Assembly: GCA_009602725.1 (NCBI GenBank)
Contig: WELB01000027.1
Span: 178,972-242,971, forward strand
Length of the DNA stretch: 64,000 nucleotides
Origin: Spirogloea muscicola
Taxonomy: Eukaryota > Streptophyta > Zygnematophyceae > Spirogloeales > Spirogloeaceae
Direction of reading: 5' to 3'
This document shows positions 12,375 through 24,440 of this stretch, piece by piece. Under the pieces are notes generated by a model. That model was not told the origin of the DNA and did no database searches. It saw only the letters and a list, made by a program, of their open reading frames with translations. Each line of letters starts with the position of its first letter. Within the stretch, counting starts at the first letter, position 1. The position numbers and the translations under genes were made by a program.

Positions 12375-15300
12375 ATGGCCGCGCGTGCCGTGGCGCTCCT
12401 AGCCCTCCTGGCAGCCGCGTTGGCGGTCTCAGCTGTGGCGGAGGTCTACTTGGAGGAGAAGTTCGACGGTGAGAATGCCGCTCCCGCTGGTGCCTTGCCA
12501 CCAGGGCACGGACGCTGCAATGCCGACTTGGTCAAGCGTTGCTTCGTGAGGCCATGCATTCTTGCAAGCTTGTCCTGTGCTGCAGGTAATCTGCAGCTAA
12601 GGTGGAGTAGGACATGACTTCCAGCCTTCCTCACCATTGGACACACTGATCAACTGGATTCGATACACGCACTGGCATTTCCTCTCAGATACATGGGAGA
12701 ACCGATGGACGATCTCCGACTGGAAGAAGAGCTCTGGGGATGCTGGTGATTGGGTCCACACAGCCGGCAAGTGGTATGGAGACGCGTCGGATAAGGGTGA
12801 GGGGCTTCCCATTTCCCAAACGCGAGAGCTATTCTGCATTCGGCCTTCCCGGCACATGACCTGGCGCTTGGTATACATTGGGCTGAAGTTGTTTCTAAGA
12901 TTTCTGGACTCTGGATACTCTGGATTGCCTCTGCACCGCTTAAGATCAACGGGCTGCAGGATTGGTGGGCTCTGTAGAGATCATTCAGGCCCGCCTTGCA
13001 CAACACATAGAGTTCCTTGTTCGAAGGTCTGACTTTTCGCAAGGCTGACCTCTCCAAGGTTTCATCACTCACACAGCTTCGGAATGTCTGGTGCAGGCAT
13101 TCAGACAACCCCTGACGCTAGATTCTTCGCCATCTCTAGCAAGTTGGACAAACCGTTTGATAACACAGACAAGGATCTTGTTCTGCAATATCAGATCAAG
13201 TGGGAGAAGAAGATTGACTGTGGTGGTGGATATGTAAAGCTTCTGAGTGGAGATGTTGACCAGAAGAAGTTCAGCGGCGATACTGAATATAGGTCAGTGG
13301 GAGCGTAACTGTTATGCAGGATAGGCCCTCATTCTTATCCATCCGCAATGTTTGCTCTCTGCACTGACTGCAAATTGTGCATACATGACATTCTCCCATG
13401 GACAATGCCTTAAATGGACCATACTCACGACGCCTGAGGCTATTCATCAGTTTGTTGCATTCATCAGCTTGCTACATAAAAGTAAGAGTATATTCAAGTG
13501 CCTGTTATTGCAGCATTATGTTTGGCCCTGATGTCTGTGGAGCGTCCACCAAGCGCGTGCATGCTATCATTACCTACAAGGGCAAGAATCTTCTGATCAA
13601 GAAGAACATCGAGTGCGAGACGGACCAACTTTCCCATGTGTATACCTTCATCTTGAGCCCAAACAATACATACCGAATTCTCATCGACAACACTGAGAAA
13701 GGAGCAGGCAGCTTGTACGATGACTGGGACTTCCTTGAGCCTAAGCAGATCAAGGACCCCAGCGCGAAGAAGGTCTGCAGACATGGACGCCAATATTTCA
13801 GCACAGCTCTGCATATGAATCATTTTATGATGTTGGAGGAGATGCCTGTCAAGTAGTGCTACCGGCCAAAGCTGGGCATAAATACAAGGTGATGAGTGCA
13901 TACTGAAAAGCTAATGTGTCCTGCAGCCCTCTGACTGGGTGGATGATGAGTACATCGCCGACCCCGAGGACAAGAAGCCCGAGGTGAGAACATCATGTAT
14001 AAAGGGTTTTACTTCTGTATATGCTCACAATATGTGGTAAGGCTTTTGAGCAGCCGCTGCATCTTCATGTGAGGAGGATCTTACGCTCGCCAAGTCAGCC
14101 TAAAGCTCGCCACATGTTTAGGCAAGACTAGCCAAGGCCTGGCCCAGTTGCCTCTCTTGAGCATTTCTGATGCACTTTGACCTCCCTTTGATCAGGGTTA
14201 TGACGATATTCCTGCTGAGATTGTGGACCCCGAGGCTAAGAAGGTATTGTCTGTCTCTGCATCTTATCTAAGAACCACGGGTTTAGGTTATCCGACTCAA
14301 GTGCGCCTCCCTTTTGTCTGTAGTCGACCTACTCACGGAAGTCAGTCATAGCAGTTGCCAATCAGAAGATTAAAGGCTCACTTTTCTTCTGGACAGTATT
14401 ACCTGCTTGCTGCCTTGATATCCATTCCTCAAATGATTTCCTTTCCTGCTGCCTCAGCCTGAGGATTGGGATGACGAAGACGATGGCGAGTGGGAGGCCC
14501 CTCTGACCCCCAACCCAGAGTACAAGGGCGAGTGGAAACCAAAGGTAAGTGGGACTTTGCTCAAGCAGCTGATCGTAGTCGCACTTTGGGGTGAGCCAAG
14601 CAGATTGTAAGCTGGCCTGACCTCTGGTTACCTGCTGCCGGTAGGAACAAGACCCAACTTGTCTCCAAGCAGAAGCATCTCATAGCTTGCACACAAATGG
14701 CTTACGATACCTGTGTCCCCTTCTGTACAGAAAATAAAGAATCCCGAGTACAAGGGCAAATGGTCTGCACCTCTCATTGACAATCCCAGTAAGACGCGAA
14801 CATGTAGTTCTTGTGCCAGATCAGCAAGTCTTCATGCTGGCCTTTACCAACAAAGTGCTAGGCTGCTTGCTTGCAGTCAGTGGCTCTGCTAAGCAGATTC
14901 TTGGATAGGCCAGAGGCACCATCCTACTTACACTGGCTTGTGCATCATGGAGTGACTACAGTCTGTCACCAGGCATCAGCTTTTGGAGTTTTCCCTTTGT
15001 ACACTAGCTGTTGAAGTATCTGGACCACAGTGTGCGTAGGGTAAACAGCAGGCCTTGTTGCATGCCCTTCTCAGCAGGATTTGCATGATTGAGTGTGCAG
15101 ATTATTTGGATGATCCGGCTGTTTACAAGCTACCTCCTCTTACCTACGTTGGCCTTGAGCTCTGGCAGGTAAGATATTTACAGCAAATACGAATCTGTAA
15201 GTTCTTCAGCTGCTTGCTTGTAACATGCATTCGTGACACCAGAAGGTGCAAGATTGATTGGTTGCAGTTGTCGTTGCATCCAACAAGTGTCTCTTGATGT

Positions 15301-16612
15301 TCCAGGTCAGTTGTCTGGCATCAAGCTCTGACGTACTATTGCTACCACATGAAACCTGACGAAAGCTGACTTGGTGCGCGCAGGTCAAGTCAGGCTCCAT
15401 CTTTGACAACTTCTTGGTCACAGATGATGCTGAGTATGCCAAGACGTTTGCAGAGACTACATGGGGCACGCTCAAAGATGTAAGATACAATCTCTACATC
15501 TTCTACCTGTATTTGACAGGAACATGGCAAGTTAGCATGTCTATGAAGCAGGAAGAGTGTCGCCTAGCTCCCGCAGCCGATGGTGAATGCAGAGAGTGCA
15601 CATCACGCAAATGGCAGCTATGTCTAGCGGTGATGAGTGTAAGTAGCCCGCATTTGCAGCATAACTGACTTTGTTCTGTTTGTGGGCCAGGGTGAGAAGA
15701 CTATGTTCGATGACACAGAGAAGGAGCGGGAAGCTGCTGAGGAGGTGTGTTCGCATTCGTCTGTCCACTAGTCATGGCTGCTGTTTTGCTGCTAAGGGCT
15801 CTTGATTGAAGCTGCTTGATAAGGTAGTCACAGCTCTGCCTAGGAAGGCAGCAGTCTCAATGCAATATGACAGGGGTGATGCATGTCAATATCTTGATTG
15901 CTGAAGTTGGCAGCTGGGGTCTAATTGCATAATTGTCTTTCTCCTTTGCAGGAAGAGCGGAAGAGGAGTGCTCCTCCCGAGGACGACGATGATGAGCCAG
16001 TAAGTCATCAACCAGTCTGTATGGGTGCTTGTTGGCCTGACTTGCATGCTTGCCACAGTGCCCATGGTCTGCTGAGTACTGCCCACATAGTCTTGGAAAG
16101 TGCTGCAAGGGGCTTGGTCAGGGCGTTAGGAGTGAAGTTTAGGGTTCAAACCTAAACCCTCCAACCCTCTTGCAGTATATGAGACTGCATTCTAGTACAG
16201 AAACATAGTCTGAGTGGCTAGACATCTAGGTATGTTTTGACATTGCTTCCTTCAGATGGACTAGCCACAGGATTGACCTTTTGACATTGCAATGTCTTTA
16301 ACTGCAGGAGGACTTCCCCGACGAGGATGACGATGAGCCGCCTCTGGCCGAGGTACGCAATAGACTCTCTAGCTTTGATTTGCATGAGCAGCGTGATCAA
16401 GAGAGACCTCGAGGGTGTCAATCCCTATTTGGTTGTAAATAAGACAGACTCGCTGCCGTTCTTTCTTGGCTCCACAGCATTACCCATCATTGTGTTACGC
16501 TAGCTGGCCTCTCCATGAGCAGATTCAGCTCACCCGCACACGTCCTGCTTCATGCAGAGCATTACTAACTCCCTTCCCTTCCCATCAATGGCAGGGCCAT
16601 GATGAGCTTTAG
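12375..16612 (+). CDS. CRT: Calreticulin with C-terminal HDEL
   Basis: ER-lumen Ca2+-binding lectin chaperone for N-glycoproteins. Fourteen exons: 12375-12468, 12689-12796, 13097-13292, 13514-13772, 13927-13983, 14196-14243, 14458-14544, 14731-14788, 15101-15168, 15384-15479, 15691-15744, 15952-15999, 16308-16352 and 16595-16612; 1236 nt, 411 residues. Order: hydrophobic signal peptide ([20 protein letters not shown]), N-globular lectin domain ([36 protein letters not shown]), P-domain repeats ([35 protein letters not shown]), [16 protein letters not shown], then an acidic tail and HDEL. The P-domain is split over several tiny exons. The final exon is 18 nt and codes only GHDEL plus stop. HDEL and the absence of a transmembrane segment separate it from calnexin. 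Convergent with PIG-Y. Confidence 0.97.
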
Positions 16613-17726
16613 AGCTATAGCACGGGAGATGTTTGAGACTGGGCATAAATCTGCTCTTCTTAATAGCGCGCAGCACCTTGACAGGCAGCTACCTCCTTCT
16701 CTTTGGCGTAGTTATCATTGCCAAATGAGGTATCACTGTGGAGCATTGGGTAGTGCTCTACTAATTGATTTGACCCGTGATTTGTGATCATCCGGCTGTC
16801 AAATACTTTTGAGTTAGAAGTTATTTTTGCAGAGTATTTCTTGCTGGGAGTACTTTGCTTTGCTTCTGATTTGGTAGGTGGCTGCTGCAGATCCTAAGAG
16901 AAGTCTGACGTCTTTGCAAGTCATAAGAACGTCGTCACCACATAAATTTTTCAGTGCACTGTTTCTAAGTACCTTCCATGTGCATACAATCTAAAGCTGC
17001 TGGACATTAAAAGATGTGACGTAATATATACCAATTTTACAACGTGTACCTGTCATCATTCTAATTGAGACAAGGAAGTCCAGTGTGGACCTGTGTAAAC
17101 TGGTGCAAGTTTGATCAGGCATGTACATAATGTAAATGTATCATACACATTGAACAGTCTGTGCACGATGTCGAGCATTCTTTCAGTGGACCATAGCAAA
17201 CACAGCAGGCATCCCCTTCACCTATCGGAGACAACCCTCTTAGATGGGGATAGATTCCCGGCAGCTAGTCTGTCGGATCTGCGGCTCCTCACTCGTAACT
17301 ACTGAGTGATCCATCCTCCCCTTGTGCTGACATGACATCTTCAGGCCCCTCTGTAGCTGCTAAACGCTTGTCAGCCCCTCCGAACCCTTGTCAGTTCTTT
17401 TTGGGCTGGCTTATCACAGCCCTTGCCCCCATTTGGAGTGCCACTTCTTCTTAGAGCCTTGCGTGCCTTCGCAACCTGCCGCAACCGTTAAGCCCGGATG
17501 TGTGCCCGCCAACTTTTAAGAGCCACGGAGATGACTTCGATGTCGCATGCCAATTGCGAAGTATTTTTAAACTCAAGCAAACCACACGTAGTCCTGCTGA
17601 GCCAGTTATGCAGGCTACGGCCTGTTAGTGGAAGCGGAGCATGGTGGATCCAAGTTCGCTGTGCAGAGGCCCCTCATGGGCATGCAAGATGAGCCGGCGT
17701 GAGCTAATTGTGCTGGCATTTGCTTA
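16613..17726. other. CRT/PIG-Y convergent intergenic region
   Basis: Contains the calreticulin 3' UTR. At about 17205-17325 lies a fragment of the LINE-like 3' end (translation ends SLSDLRLLTRNY, followed by a conserved GTGATCCATCCTCC flank). At 17375-17460 there is an inverted R1 copy (TTTTTGGGCTGGCTTATCAC). Nothing else recognised. Confidence 0.65.
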
Positions 17727-18275
17727 TCACGCATGCTTGAATGATTTCATACTGAGCCAGTGGATGTACACTGCGGCCAGCGTGACGGGCAACGTCAGCG
17801 GGACGAGCAGGCAGTAGTACCTGCAGCCAGAACCCCTCAGAATGCGAGGCTTGAGATTGAGCCCCAGCAAGCCCAGTGGGCCTCTCAGCCTTGCCAACAT
17901 GCACTCTTGTGACGCAACTCACAGACTGAGCTACAAATGGTGCAATAACAGGGGCTCCTGCCCCACAGCTAGCAATACAGCCGTAATTAAAACATGAATG
18001 GAAGACATTCCACCAGTCAGGCTCTGGCGGCACGGGCGCCCAACACCCACCTGTCGTCCGCGACGGCGGCGAGGAGCGGTGCCGCCGGGGAGCCGGCGAC
18101 GAGCTTGGAGGCCGCCATGGCGTACAGGGCGGCGAGCAGCGCCCCAGCTCCGAGCGCCACCAGGGCGACGCCCGCCGCTCGCGGCGGCAGGGGGACCGGC
18201 ACTACAGGCTCGCCAGGGGGCTCGTCGCCGCCGCCGCCGNCCGCGGCCGCGGGGCCGCGCCGGCGGCGAGTCCAT
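17727..18275 (-). CDS. PIGY: PIG-Y, GPI-GlcNAc transferase small subunit
   Basis: Small ER membrane subunit of the complex that adds GlcNAc to phosphatidylinositol, the first step of GPI-anchor synthesis. Two minus-strand exons: 18275-18051 and 17820-17727. Exon 1 carries a hydrophobic helix (ALVALGAGALLAALYAMAAS) and ends ...ADDR; exon 2 opens YYCLLVPLTLPVTLAAVYIH and ends WLSMKSFKHA, the signature C-terminus of plant PIG-Y. A single N at 18240 sits in a CGG run inside exon 1; with that N counted as one base, the ATG at 18275 and the conserved frame disagree by one, so the N probably stands for a wrongly sized repeat. The start is therefore provisional. The conserved half of the protein is unambiguous. 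Confidence 0.86.
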
Positions 18276-19480
18276 GGCGCCTTCCGCCGTGTTAATCTCG
18301 TAAACTCGAATATACTTTGATCATCGAATGCATTCTATTCTTTTGCGCGGAAGGATCTACTGTAACCTTCACAGCAAGTCAAGAACAGCACAAGTAGGAG
18401 GCGGGAGGTTAAGGGCTCAGCAGGCCCTGGCCCCTTTTGCCTAACTGGTCTTCACTGGCAAGAGCTGCGGCCTCCCCTTGCAAGGTGCGTCCAAGAACGT
18501 GTTACAAGTGCCACTACGTGAAATGATGGGTAATTGGGTCGGGACTAGCCTGCTTCACTCCCTGCAGGTACCGCTGCTGAGAAAGCATATGTGAAGTGGT
18601 GCTGGCTTGTGCTGAAGCACATGCATGTTGATGACCTCTGAAGAGGCCTCGTGAGGTTGTCAAAGGTTGAGGTGTACAAAACGTCAGCCCGATGGCCGCC
18701 CATCATTGCAACTGCTTTGTGCCCAAATATAACTTGCACCAACGAGGCACCAGCCAGCACTGGACATAGATGGCTATGGATTGCAATACACCGCTGGATA
18801 GGCAGACTTGCAGGCTCATAGCAGAGGGTGGATTCCTAGCCGCCACTGTCCACACGGAGCAACACCCTCCGTTGCCTGTCCAACTTGAATGTGCTCACTC
18901 GTGGGTTCTAATGCCCTCCTTCAGCCGCGCTTTCGCCCTGTACCCTCACCGTTTGCCCCTCCAGACTTAGCCAACCATGTTAAGTCAATTCTCAGCATTT
19001 TCCTTACATGAATACTGCAATTGGCTCAGCTTGACCCCCCCCTTTATGTGCACTGCACGCCATCTCCCGTGAGGGATAATGTAGAGGAGCAAAGACTAGA
19101 CAACGCAATGGAGGTTCGTTGAGGTCCTCCAGCACCTCTACAGATCCCGGAAGGCATATCAGATACCTCCAGGCCTGCAAATGGTGGGAGGTCGTACAGG
19201 AGTTTGACGTCAAGAGCTCAGAGGAAAGAAGTGGCTCCCCTGGAGCGCATGCCCAAATGGGCGGACAGATCCGCCTAAAACGTCAGTCCTAGAAGGGACC
19301 CACCAAACGAGTCGAGGAAGCAGAACTGTTCTTGAGGGGCTTCGAGTTACATGGGGTGAGCACTCCTAGAGGCACCTGCCGCATTCTTTAATAAGAAAGA
19401 GCGCATGGTGTCAAAGTATGAACTGGAGGCCGAGCCAAAGAAAGATTGAGAGTGAGAGGAAGTAAGAGAGTGCTTTTCCA
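18276..19480. other. Gene-free stretch after PIG-Y
   Basis: No conserved coding sequence found. Around 18880-18940 a short piece (GTGCTCACTCGTGGGTTCTAATG) matches the 3' coding end of the LINE-like family. The rest is anonymous sequence. Confidence 0.5.
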
Positions 19481-20060
19481 TCAGCGATCAGGCGGACGGT
19501 GGCTGTGGAAGGCCAGTCCAGGAGGTTGAAGGGACAAGGGGGAAGCCCCAATGTGGGTGGGCGAGCCACTAAGTAGCACAAATGAGTAGCTGCCAGAAAC
19601 AGCCATTGCTTCTGAAGGACCCATGTCCACTCTTTTGGGCTTGCCTTTCACAGCCATCGCCTCCATCTTGAAGAGCTTTTCCTGAAGAAGAAGCCAGTGT
19701 CCTACATGTTAGAAGCACGTACTTTTGAGCGTGTGTGACTGTTATTGTGAAGGCCTGGGCCAGTCACAGCCGTCCCGGCCCCTGGCAAACCGGCTATCGG
19801 CAGGGGTACTGCTGTTTGGCCGTTCCTTTGGGCTGGCCTCTCACAGCCGCCAGTCACTTTGGCAGCGCTGTTGTTGCTTTATTTGACTGCTTGTATTCCT
19901 ACTTGCGGCTGCGAACCAGGGGTCACTGAGCGGCCATTCTTAGTGATCGCTTCATTTCCTGCGTGCTATGCAGTTGACGTCTCTTCCGAACCCTGTCAAG
20001 CTTATGTGGGCTTGCCCTTTGCAGCCCTCGCCCATTGGAAGAGCGACTTCTTTCCCCTTT
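19480..20060. repeat. Cluster of R1 copies, both orientations
   Basis: Plus-orientation R1 near 19495-19545, and inverted copies near 19615-19680, 19805-19860 and 20005-20045 (each with GGGCTGGC-TTTCACAGCC and a following CATTTTGGAAGAGC-like flank). They have diverged from each other, suggesting repeated insertion over time. Confidence 0.65.
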
Positions 20061-20269
20061 AGCCTGCAATCACGCTGTTACCGTAGCACCCTTAGCATAG
20101 GCTTACAAATGACCTAGCCCCAACCTTTGCCAGCTTTTAACTAAGTAGCGTGTTGCATTGATTTGGCCTCCCGAAACATGCGCACTGCGCGCCTTACCCC
20201 CTTCTGACCGGAAACTGCTCAGGGAGGAAGCGACTACCCGTGCAAGCACACAGGGAACCAAGAAGTGGC

Positions 20270-20770
20270 TATTTGTGAGAAGACGCTCCGCCAATGGAAG
20301 GCAATGGCTGTCAGGTGCCAGCCCAAAAGAATGCACAAGCAAAGAATGACTCCTCAAGTAGAGGGCGATGGCTTTGATTGGCCAGCCCAGAAAAGAAGGA
20401 ACATGCAAACATCTGAAGGGCGGGGAGGCGCCAAAACCACGAACCAACATTCACTGACCTGCCAGTAAGAAGTAGATGATTTGAAAAAATTTCGTGTAAT
20501 GAAAAGAAGGGAAGGCCAAATGGCCAAGTACAAAGGCGCATCTGAAGAACCTACATAACCTACAGCAGATTGACCCGCTCAGTAGCCACGGGTCAAAACA
20601 TAAAGGCCGCCTAATCGATGCCTGAATACTAGATGGCCTGAAAGGGGCGGGGGCTGTAAATGGCCTGCCCAGAAGCAATGAACAAGGTCCAGAAAAGAGA
20701 ATTTCGTGTATTTGAAACAATCGAAGGCCAGTATGGCCAAGTACAAAGGTAAGCACATCTTATGACGTAG
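20270..20770 (+). repeat. R1 and R3 repeat copies
   Basis: R1 copies lie near 20305-20340, 20365-20420 and 20640-20695. Between them, 20480-20640 is a copy of repeat R3 (TTTCGTGTA...GGCCAAATGGCCAAGTACAA...GACCCGCTCAGTAGCC...ATCGATGCCTGAATACTAGA), partly repeated at 20700-20760. R3 recurs at 24715-24770, 25240-25395 and 26160-26255. Confidence 0.7.
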
Positions 20771-21189
20771 CAGCTAGCATCTAGCAGCTACTGGGGCTGC
20801 TAGTGGAGTGAGGCAGCAGCAGTGCCAGGAGGAATGGAGGGGTGGGGGGGGGAAGCGGGCTGTGAAAGGGGGCTGTGCCACGATTGTGCCAAAAGGGCCC
20901 AAAGGCGCCAAAACACACAGCCATGCAAGAGTCCATTCCTTTTTGGGTGGCCTCTCACAGCCACCAGTCAATCTGGCCGCGCCAGATTTTTATATTTTGT
21001 ATAGCTCATTTAATGCAAGAGACTACGGCGAATGGGAGCACAGTAACCCCCTGTCAGCAGCCGCCAGTCGGAGTGACTTGCAGCTGTAGTAAGAAAGTAG
21101 CAGAGAAGGCGGCTGCGGCCACGGAGCTGGGAGCGGATCAGATCGCCTCGCCCCTACCAGCATAGGCGGCCTTGGGTGCCGTCCGCTGG

Positions 21190-22495
21190 CTCGCCTGTCC
21201 CAAGCAGCTCACCTGGGTTGCTGGGCCCAAGTGGCCTCCACCATCTCCAGTCGCTTCATCCTGAGGGGCCAGGCTGTTTTAGCACCCGCTATAGCGGGTG
21301 TTGCAACAGGGACCAGGCCCTTCCAGCTTTCCCTAACCGCAGCACTGCATGACCTCTCGTGCTCCCTACCAACACTTGCCGAGGGTCATGCAGATTTTGC
21401 GGCATGGGCACGCTGTTCCGATAGGAAAGCGCAGGCTCACTACACACACGCTGCGGACGTGCAGGCCGCCTCCGACTTGAAGGGACTGCTCAAGGACGAT
21501 AGACGTGGCCTTACCCGGCTCCTTTCAATCGGCTCCCCGGGCGCGTCGGAGTGGCTAAACGCTCTGCCGATCTACGAGTCCCTTCGGCTTTCTGACAACC
21601 TTTTCCGCACGGCGCTCCACCACCACCTTGGCCTCCCCCCCCCTTGCTTGGCTGGCATCCGCCAGTGCGAGTGTGGCCACATTGCCGACGACAAGCTCGC
21701 CTTAGCTTCGCACATGCTGAGGTGTGTTGAGGGGGGTGAGCGCATTGCCTCCCACGACCTACTAAGGGATACCATGTTTGGCATTGTGCGAGAGGCGGGA
21801 TATCATCCGGCGATGGAGGTGTCTGGGATCATGCCAATCTCCTCAAGGCGCGGCAAGCCATACGTGCGGCGTCTGGACGTGGTCGCTACCCCGCGGGGCG
21901 GTGGGCCTCGTCTGCTCTTGGACGTGGTACTGATCGACGCATACAAGGCTGGCGCACCAACGTCAACCGTGTCTGGCTGGGCCACGTCCAGCGCGGAGCG
22001 CAAGAAGGAGCGGCACTACCATGATCATCCTCGAGGGGACCATCTTTACCCGTGTGCCATGGATATCTATGGAGGCTACGGCGTGAAATGGTCCTCCCTG
22101 ATCCAGCATCTGGCCCGGCTGGTTGATGCGCGTCGTCGAAGTCGGGGGGGCAGCTTGGGCCACTCCAGCATTCCGCAGGCCTTAGTTGCATATTATAGAA
22201 TGCGGCTCTCGCTTAGTTTGCAGCGCTCGCAAGCATTGGCTCTTCATCAACGTGCAGGGCGCGCTCTAAGTCAGGCCTCCGGCTTTCGTGGCGGCGCTCC
22301 AGCTCCCCAAGTTAGCTTGTCAGATTTGTTTGTGCTCACCCGTGGGTACTAATGTCATCTTAGGTACCTTAGATTAGGTCTCCGTATTATATAGCATTGT
22401 TTAGTCTGCACTCGACTCTGCCTGAACAATGTATTGGCTTGAATTGGCCTCCCTTTCAATTCATGCGCCCCGCGCGCCTTCTCTCGCCCAGAGAC
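21190..22495 (+). mobile_element. LINE-like retroelement, 5'-truncated, longest copy
   Basis: A 373-codon open frame (21231-22352) plus 3' UTR. Visible parts: a CxC...H...C zinc knuckle (QCECG ... SHMLRC, about residues 147-170), then a block RLDVVATPRGGGPRLLLDVV resembling a PD-(D/E)XK-type nuclease core, KKERHYHDHP and a conserved C-terminus RMRLSLSLQRSQALALHQRA ... VLTRGY. No reverse-transcriptase motif lies in this copy, so it is the 3' part of a longer element. The 3' UTR ends in GCGCCCCGCGCGCCTTCTC (22472-22490). At least eight shorter pieces in the window end at the same point. The shared 3' end and 5' truncation favour a non-LTR family; the exact clade is not resolved. The long open frame suggests this copy is among the younger ones. 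Confidence 0.72.
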
Positions 22496-22749
22496 GGTTG
22501 GGAGGTGAGGTGGGGGGCGCAGGCGCGCCGTCGGCGCCGGTTGGCCGGGCGGGCCGCCCCGGGAACGTGGCCACACGTGGGTGCCGGCCCGCCGCCCATG
22601 CACGAGCGGCACCGGAGAGCCGGCGGCGACGGCACCATGTCCGCCGCCTTTAAGCCGGCCAAGTGGCACTCGCTCACGCCGTCTTCTGACGGTGGAACCC
22701 AGACGCCTCGGGGTCAACTTGCCACGCTTTGGCTGCTACTTCTGGGTCT

Positions 22750-22885
22750 CGTTGGGGAAAGGCGCGCGGTGCGCATGGCAATGAAAGTGGAGGTTGAAAC
22801 TCGGAGAAGGGGTGCCTGGGGTGCCTCTTTCCTGGCTGCAAGTTGATCCGACTTGCGGCTGCTGACTCGGTGGTACTAAGCTCCC
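22750..22885. repeat. Fragments of LINE-like tail and 3' end
   Basis: 22757-22785 holds the inverted tail (GGCGCGCGGTGCGCATGGCA). 22845-22882 is a plus-strand remnant of the coding end (GATCCGACTTGCGGCTGCTG ACTCGGTGGTACTAA). Both are short, old pieces. The GC-rich stretch 22495-22750 has an open frame but no domain I can name. Confidence 0.6.
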
Positions 22886-22959
22886 ATCCGCCGCTGTCTC
22901 TTGCATAGCTGTGTGATTTTGGCGCCTTTCGGCCCTTTTCTTCATTGTTTGTGGACCTT

Positions 22960-23850
22960 GCTCATATGAAATGGCCTGGCTTCACAGCCCCCGCCCCATT
23001 TGGAAGAGCTCATTTCTGGGAAAGACATCACTTCTTCTACTTCTGGGGTACCTCGGCGGCCCACTTCCCCCCGTTCCGGCGCCCCGTTAGGCCTGAAGCT
23101 GGATCCGGAACCCGATCCCCGTCGCCGCGCCACCCACGAAGCAGCCCCTCTTCTCACCCCAACGGCTTGGATGGGCCCGCGCGCCGCGATCCACGGCTGC
23201 GGGCTCGCCCCAAGGAGAAGCGAACTCGGCGAGGTGCCAGATACGTTTCCCAGCTGTATCTGCCGCACGCCCAGGCAACTGCAGCAGCGGCGCCAGTTGG
23301 GCGCGAGCCGCCCATCCTGGAAAGCCGCGCCCGGGGTTGGTGGCCCCGTGCACTCCTCACCTGCCCCGACGAGACGAAGTATCGCTCTCACCAAGAGGGC
23401 GGTGGTCTTCTCTCGGTGGCCCTTCTTCATAGCCGCTTAGTTTCTTTTTGTGCTTGTTTTTCTTAGTGCTTCCCCTGGCCCCTTCGTCCTTTTGTTCATT
23501 CATTTTTGGGCTGGCTTTTACTAACCCCTATCCTCAATGGGCGAGCCCTACTTTCTTCGTAGAGAGAGAAGGCGCGCGGGGCGCATGAATTGAAAGGGAG
23601 GCCAATTCAAGCCAATACATTGTTCAGGCAAAGTGGAGGAGGACAGAGAGTGGGCTGGGTTTAGGGTCCTCCACGCGCATTAGCTGCAAACGGCTCAGGC
23701 CCCAATGACTGCGCACGAGCATACACTCAAAGTGCTTGGGCCTAGACAAGAAGCCGTTTCCGAAAGGCAGTAATGTCTTCCGAAGGGGGCGAGGGTATAG
23801 AAGGCAAGCCGAAAAAATTGGATCGGGAAGGGCCGTGACTGTGACGGGCA
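22960..23850. repeat. R1 copies and LINE-like tail insertion
   Basis: Inverted R1 near 22975-23030 and 23495-23560, plus-strand R1 near 23790-23850. At 23562-23632 is a minus-strand LINE-like tail (AGAGAGAAGGCGCGCGGGGC ... GCCAATACATTGTTCAGGC). The GC-rich block 23040-23400 between them gave no recognisable protein. Confidence 0.65.
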
Positions 23851-24440
23851 GGCTCAATTGGGCTGACGAGCGTTGCGGAGGACACTGCGAGATTATCGTC
23901 ATGCACTGGGCGTGCCGAACCTTCAGCTTGCTCTTGTCACCTAGGTGATAATGGCCCCTCTATCTTGAGAAGGACTACAGGGAATACTACTGGTGAGGTG
24001 TTGAATTGTGTGGCTGATGCTTGGACGCTCTTGTTCATGTGCTACAACACTGCACATACCCTGCAGTCTTGGGCGGCACCTCAGACAGAATGACTTCACA
24101 TTAGCATGAAGGAGAATACACACCGTGGAGTACCGAACTTGTCAGATACATTCTTTCCAACTTTGGAATAAGAGCGCGTGGGTGGAGGTGGGGCTGTTGA
24201 CAAGCATTGACAAGCACGACTGATCAACGCGACAAATATGGTGCAGCCACGACTACGTTGCCCAACAAGTTGCAAGCCACACTGCACCTCAAGCTCAGGG
24301 TGCCGAGCCTCGTCATCGTTAGGATGTCGTGTCGAGATCGCCCGCCCTCTGACTTCCGGAACACGTGACGCACCTGCGGGCCCCTCGCCTTGCTGGGCGA
24401 GTGTGGCTTGATGTCAAATGATACTAATACTTTAAGAGGC
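23851..24440. other. Anonymous intergenic stretch
   Basis: About 590 bases with no conserved coding sequence and no recognised repeat. Confidence 0.4.

Noticed and set aside
11758-12501. Minus-strand 247-residue open frame overlapping the calreticulin start
   Set aside because: Arginine/serine-rich translation typical of GC-rich antisense sequence; overlaps the calreticulin promoter and first exon; no domain.
12375-16612. Calnexin instead of calreticulin
   Set aside because: The protein ends in HDEL with no transmembrane helix or cytosolic tail.
22397-22846. 149-residue plus frame after the LINE-like element
   Set aside because: Begins in the element tail, is GC-driven, and shows no recognisable domain or splice partners.
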